A stretch of DNA of 7,826 nucleotides, taken from NCBI GenBank assembly GCA_050954865.1, contig JBPBQN010000282.1, positions 1 to 7,826 on the forward strand. The letters run 5' to 3'. The notes beneath the pieces are model-generated. The model was given only the letters and a program-made list of their open reading frames with translations, ran no database searches and was not told the DNA's origin. Positions 4,342 through 7,826 of this stretch are shown here, piece by piece (within the stretch, counting starts at the first letter, position 1; each line of letters opens with the position of its first letter). The position numbers were made by a program, and so were the translations under genes. The DNA is from Mucilaginibacter_A sp050954865 (GTDB taxonomy: Bacteria > Bacteroidota > Bacteroidia > Sphingobacteriales > Sphingobacteriaceae).

Positions 4342-5835
4342 TTGTGCCAATAATTTTGCAATTGTTATAGGAACTTGTACCATAACCTGCGTCGGTAAAA
4401 CGGTTGATAACTTGTTGATAGCCAATTCATCTCCAGCTTTTCCATGAATAAAAACACCTAAAAAAGCTGCTTCAAAAGAAGTATAGCCTTGCGCAACAAA
4501 CGCTGTGATAATTCCGGTCAGCGTATCACCCATACCACCAGTTCCCATCGCTGGATTTCCGGTTGGATTGAAATGCAGCTGTCCGTCTGTGTTGGCAACA
4601 ATGGTATATTGATTTTTTAAAACGATAACAATCTTTTTTTCAATCGCTTGTTTGCTGGCCGTTTGCAGCCGTTCCCACCAAGAATTATGTTGACCAAACA
4701 AACGATCAAACTCTTTAACATGCGGCGTAATAATAGAATTTTGCGGAATTGACAACCACCAATCCGGATTTTCAGACAACATATTCAGCGCATCAGCATC
4801 CAGCACAATCGGTTTCTTATAATTTTTAAACAGATCTTCTATCAAGTGTTGCGAATCTTTTCCCAATCCCGGTCCGGAAGCAATTATGGTAAATTTTTCC
4901 CATTCAATCTCTGGCAATTGCATTTCTTCCCGGACAATCGCCATCACTTCCGGCATAGCTGCATTTAAAGCGGTTAAACCTGCTTCCGGCAAACAAAGCG
5001 TAATTAAACCTGCGCCAGCATAAACCGCAGCCGATGAACAAAGCAAAGCTGCTCCCATGGTTTTAGCCTGACCGGCAATCAGCAACGCATGACCAAAAGT
5101 TCCTTTATGCTGAAATTTTTTGCGCGGCCGTACTGTTTTTACCGCATCTTTTTCTTCGATGAAACGATAATTACTTTCTTGATTTTGCAGGAAATTTTCA
5201 TCCAAACCAATATCGACTACCTTAAAATCATCCATAAAAGAAGCACTTTCCGGCAGCAAAAAATTAATTTTCGGCCGCTGAAAAGTAATCACTAAATCAA
5301 CTTTGAAAACCATAGCTTTCGGGTCGATTACACCTTCTGCAAAAAAACCAGTTGGCACATCTACCGCAACCACTTGTTTTTTTAAGGAGTTGAGGTGATT
5401 AACCAGATCAGCATAAGCGCCGTTTAAAGGTTTATTCAAGCCATTTCCTAATAAAGCATCAATCAGAATTTCAGCGTTTTCCTGCGGAAAATCGTTTGGT
5501 TTTAGTTCGATAAAATTAACCGATGCTTCTTTTAGCAGGGTAAAATTGGTATCGAAATCTGAAGTAGAATGCTCCGAAAAACGCGCAATTTTTACGTTTA
5601 CATTCTGATAAGCATCAGCTTTTAACAAACGCGCAATCGCCAAACCATCACCGCCGTTATTTCCGGTTCCGCAGTAAACAGTAATTGAAATATTTTTATC
5701 AGGAAAATGATTGCAAAAATAATTTACGAAAGCCTTACTGGCATTTTCCATCAAATCCACAGAAGAAATTGGTTTTGTGTTGATGGTATGCGCATCAGCT
5801 TCATGCATTTGGGCGGCGGTAATAAGTTTCAACAT
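4330..5835 (-). CDS. nnr: Bifunctional NAD(P)H-hydrate epimerase / ADP-dependent dehydratase
   Basis: This enzyme repairs hydrated NADH and NADPH. The N-terminal YjeF_N domain epimerises R-NAD(P)HX, and the C-terminal ribokinase-like domain dehydrates the S form using ADP. Counting from the start chosen here (501 residues), the epimerase half shows GNNGGDG at 58-64, the probable catalytic aspartate D126 in LIDALLGNG, and DVPTG at 159-163. The dehydratase half begins near 235 and shows KGTFGH (244-249), GPGLG (321-325), LDADALN (345-351), TPHVKEFDRL (370-379) and GNPAMGTGGMGD (426-437) with D437 as the expected catalytic base. Both halves look intact. The start is ATG 5835 (MLKLITAAQMHEADAHTI), the usual N-terminus. 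A longer frame from TTG 5895 adds 20 residues but begins inside a palindrome and lacks family support. It lies downstream of uvrA on the same strand. Confidence 0.95.
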   Translation of the reverse strand: MLKLITAAQMHEADAHTINTKPISSVDLMENASKAFVNYFCNHFPDKNISITVYCGTGNNGGDGLAIARLLKADAYQNVNVKIARFSEHSTSDFDTNFTLLKEASVNFIELKPNDFPQENAEILIDALLGNGLNKPLNGAYADLVNHLNSLKKQVVAVDVPTGFFAEGVIDPKAMVFKVDLVITFQRPKINFLLPESASFMDDFKVVDIGLDENFLQNQESNYRFIEEKDAVKTVRPRKKFQHKGTFGHALLIAGQAKTMGAALLCSSAAVYAGAGLITLCLPEAGLTALNAAMPEVMAIVREEMQLPEIEWEKFTIIASGPGLGKDSQHLIEDLFKNYKKPIVLDADALNMLSENPDWWLSIPQNSIITPHVKEFDRLFGQHNSWWERLQTASKQAIEKKIVIVLKNQYTIVANTDGQLHFNPTGNPAMGTGGMGDTLTGIITAFVAQGYTSFEAAFLGVFIHGKAGDELAINKLSTVLPTQVMVQVPITIAKLLAQKNS

Positions 5836-5873
5836 AAAATAATTAACAAAAAATTTCAGGGCAATGTTTAAAA

Positions 5874-5929
5874 AAGCGAATGCTTCTTTTATCAACCTAA
5901 ATTTAGGGTGATAAAAGAAGCATTCGCTT
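5874..5929. repeat. 56-bp near-perfect palindrome made of two inverted copies of the hairpin repeat
   Basis: The arms 5874-5893 and 5910-5929 are perfect 20-bp reverse complements. The 16-bp centre is itself palindromic (CCTAAATTTAGG) with one mismatch, A5895/G5908, so 27 of 28 pairs match with no unpaired loop. Each half contains GATAAAAGAAGCATTCGC, related to the cores at 209-223 and 933-947. It lies 22 bp past the uvrA stop and 38 bp before the nnr start. On the minus strand it is followed by a U-run (six including the stem end), so it can act as an intrinsic terminator for uvrA. Each half can also fold as a small AAGC-ATTC-GCTT hairpin. Confidence 0.85.
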
Positions 5930-5951
5930 ATAAATTTATGTTGAAAAAAAA

Positions 5952-7826
5952 TTAAGCGGTTACCTGCATTTCTTTTTTCAAAAATTTGCCCGTAAAACTT
6001 TCCTTTACTTTACACAAACCTTCCGGTGTGCCGGCATAAAGGATTTTTCCGCCGCCAGAACCACCTTCCGGACCCAAATCTATGACATGATCAGCCACTT
6101 TAATCACATCCAAATTATGTTCGATAACCAACACGGTGTTGCCTTTATCAACCAGTAAATTTAGCACGCCGAGCAGCACGTTGATATCTTCAAAATGCAA
6201 GCCGGTTGTCGGTTCATCTAAAATATAAAAAGTGTTGCCAGTATCTTTTTTGGAAAGTTCTGTCGCCAGTTTTACACGTTGCGCTTCACCGCCAGAAAGT
6301 GTGGTGGAAGATTGCCCAAGCGTAATATAACCTAAACCAACATCCTGTAACGTTTTGATTTTGCGGTAGATAGAAGGAATTGGCTCAAAAAATGCGCAGG
6401 CATCTTCAATACTCATATCCAAAACATCGCTGATGGATTTGCCGCGGTAACGAACTTCCAGCGTTTCACGGTTGTATCTGCGACCGCCACATTCTTCGCA
6501 CGGAACTTGCACATCAGGCAAAAAGTTCATCTCGATCAGCTTCACACCTGCACCCTGACAAGTTTCGCATCTTCCGCCTTTTACGTTGAAGGAAAAACGG
6601 CCAGGTTTATAACCACGAATACGTGCCTCAGGCAAACCAACAAATAGGTTACGTATATCAGAAAAAACACTGGTATAAGTTGCCGGATTAGAACGTGGCG
6701 TGCGGCCAATTGGCGTTTGGTCAATTTCAATCACCTTGTCAATGTGCTCCAAACCTTCAATTTTTCCGTAAGGCAGCGGTTGCTTTTTCGCCCGAAAGAA
6801 ATGATGGTTTAAAACCGGATACAAAGTTTCGGTAATCAAACTGGATTTTCCACTGCCGGAAACGCCGGTAATACCAATCAGTTTACCTAACGGGAAATCA
6901 ACATTTACATTTTTAAGGTTATGGCCGGATGCTTTTTTTATCGATAAAATTTTGCCGTTGCCCGTTCTTCTTTTTGCCGGAATAGCAATTTCTTTGCTTC
7001 CATTTAAGTAAGAAGTAGTAAGCGTTTGCTGGTGCATCAACTGTTCTGGCGTTCCTTGTGCCACCACTGTTCCGCCGTGTACGCCGGCTGCCGGACCCAT
7101 ATCAATCACATAATCTGCTTCCAGAATCATGTCTTTATCGTGTTCCACTACCAAAACGGTATTGCCTAAATCACGCAGATTTTTTAAAGCTTGAATTAAA
7201 CGGTCGTTGTCGCGCTGATGCAAACCAATGCTCGGCTCATCCAGAATGTACATCACATTCATCAGCTGCGAACCAATTTGCGTGGCCAAACGAATGCGTT
7301 GCGCTTCTCCGCCGGAAAGTGTTCTGGCCGTACGATCCAGCGTTAAATAACTCAAACCAACATCCAGTAAAAAGCCAATGCGCGCACGGATTTCTTTTAA
7401 AATTTCTTTGGCGATGATATTCTGCCGATCAGTTAAACGTTCTTCCAAACCTTTAAACCAATCGTTCAGCGTAACAATATCCATCGTGGCCAGCTCAAAA
7501 ATGTTTTTGCCGTCGATTTTAAAGTTCAGCGATTCTTTTTTGAGACGCGCGCCATGACATTCAGGGCAAATTTTTACCGTGCGATAATTATCTAAGTCAT
7601 CGCCTTGATCTTCCGTTTTACGTTCCTGCTGCTCTTCCAGCATCTTGATAATACCATCAAAATTGATCTGGTAATTTTGGACGTTGTATTTATTGTATTC
7701 TACCGGAACCGTAATCATATCCGGCGAACCATTCAAAATCATATTAATATTTTCTGCGGATAATTTTTCAATCGGCGTAGAAAGCGAAAACTCATATTTT
7801 TTACTTAATGCTTTTAAAACCTGAAA
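5952..7826 (-). CDS. uvrA: Excinuclease ABC subunit A, C-terminal two-thirds (5' end outside window)
   Basis: UvrA is the damage-sensing ATPase of nucleotide excision repair; it dimerises, loads UvrB at lesions and is then released. The frame is open to the right edge (7826), giving 624 residues of a protein usually about 930-950 long. Counting from the first visible codon: CPECHG at 87-92; ABC signature LSGGEAQRIRLA at 170-181 and Walker B ILDEPSIGLH at 194-203 of the first ATPase; Walker A GVSGSGKSS at 321-329 of the second; a zinc finger CX2CX19CX2C (C420, C423, C443, C446) inserted in the second ATPase; then signature LSGGEAQRVKLA at 510-521 and Walker B YILDEPTTGLH at 534-544. The first Walker A and first zinc finger lie beyond the window. 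An internal ATG at 7740-7742 is not the true start. Nothing looks broken. nnr follows after the large palindrome. Confidence 0.98.
   Translation of the reverse strand, partial: FQVLKALSKKYEFSLSTPIEKLSAENINMILNGSPDMITVPVEYNKYNVQNYQINFDGIIKMLEEQQERKTEDQGDDLDNYRTVKICPECHGARLKKESLNFKIDGKNIFELATMDIVTLNDWFKGLEERLTDRQNIIAKEILKEIRARIGFLLDVGLSYLTLDRTARTLSGGEAQRIRLATQIGSQLMNVMYILDEPSIGLHQRDNDRLIQALKNLRDLGNTVLVVEHDKDMILEADYVIDMGPAAGVHGGTVVAQGTPEQLMHQQTLTTSYLNGSKEIAIPAKRRTGNGKILSIKKASGHNLKNVNVDFPLGKLIGITGVSGSGKSSLITETLYPVLNHHFFRAKKQPLPYGKIEGLEHIDKVIEIDQTPIGRTPRSNPATYTSVFSDIRNLFVGLPEARIRGYKPGRFSFNVKGGRCETCQGAGVKLIEMNFLPDVQVPCEECGGRRYNRETLEVRYRGKSISDVLDMSIEDACAFFEPIPSIYRKIKTLQDVGLGYITLGQSSTTLSGGEAQRVKLATELSKKDTGNTFYILDEPTTGLHFEDINVLLGVLNLLVDKGNTVLVIEHNLDVIKVADHVIDLGPEGGSGGGKILYAGTPEGLCKVKESFTGKFLKKEMQVTA

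Noticed and set aside
4460..5240. Additional AAAAGAAGTAT and ATAAAAGAAGCA matches (near 4474 and 5225) as hairpin repeat copies
   Set aside because: Both lie in conserved nnr codons (for example EAAF), lack paired arms, and are best explained by coding sequence.
5089..5295. Plus-strand open frame within nnr
   Set aside because: Antisense to an intact, motif-rich coding region; the product is a low-complexity Phe/Ile/Lys mixture with no domain.
5870..5935. CRISPR array or IS terminal inverted repeats at the large palindrome
   Set aside because: There are no regularly spaced direct repeats or unique spacers, and no transposase gene or target-site duplication next to it.
7058..7417. Plus-strand 119-codon frame within uvrA
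   Set aside because: Antisense to the first ATPase signature and Walker B region of uvrA; composition is that of a shadow frame.

Overview
The window looks like ordinary chromosomal DNA from a member of the Bacteroidota, most likely a Pedobacter- or Mucilaginibacter-like Sphingobacteriaceae. The reasons are low GC with A-rich leaders, no convincing Shine-Dalgarno sites, TAnnTTTG-type promoter elements, a bacillithiol-type YtxJ protein, an ECF sigma factor paired with an RskA-type anti-sigma, and a TPR gene followed by ribH (an arrangement I recall from this phylum). The genus is inference; the phylum is fairly secure. Most genes are core housekeeping or stress genes, and I see no phage, transposase, CRISPR array, toxin-antitoxin pair or defence island.

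Layout. 1-190 is the tail of a TPR protein gene. Next come ribH (riboflavin synthesis), a 35-codon lipoprotein gene (791-898) and ytxJ, all on the plus strand. ytxJ converges on an OsmC-family thiol peroxidase gene with only 8 bp between their stops. A 114-bp divergent gap then leads to lipA (lipoate synthesis), followed 22 bp later by an ECF sigma factor gene and its membrane anti-sigma gene, which are 1 bp apart. A bidirectional hairpin terminator closes that block. On the minus strand, uvrA (5' end outside the window) is followed by nnr, a bifunctional NAD(P)H-hydrate repair enzyme.

Functional links. ytxJ and the OsmC gene both concern thiol and peroxide chemistry; lipA, ribH and nnr supply or repair redox cofactors; uvrA repairs DNA. 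No single pathway unites them. The sigma/anti-sigma pair is the only dedicated regulator, and lipA readthrough may contribute to its expression.

The most interesting non-coding signal is a small hairpin family with the core GATAAAAGAAGYATC (third copy type ending CATTC). It occurs singly upstream of ribH (200-232) and of ytxJ (926-954), and as two inverted copies forming an almost perfect 56-bp palindrome between uvrA and nnr (5874-5929). Arms differ between copies while pairing is kept and the AAAGAAG loop is constant. A second observation is that several genes have a TAnnTTTG-like element only 4-7 nt before the start codon, suggesting leaderless or very short-leader transcripts. Palindromes abut this element at both ytxJ and lipA.
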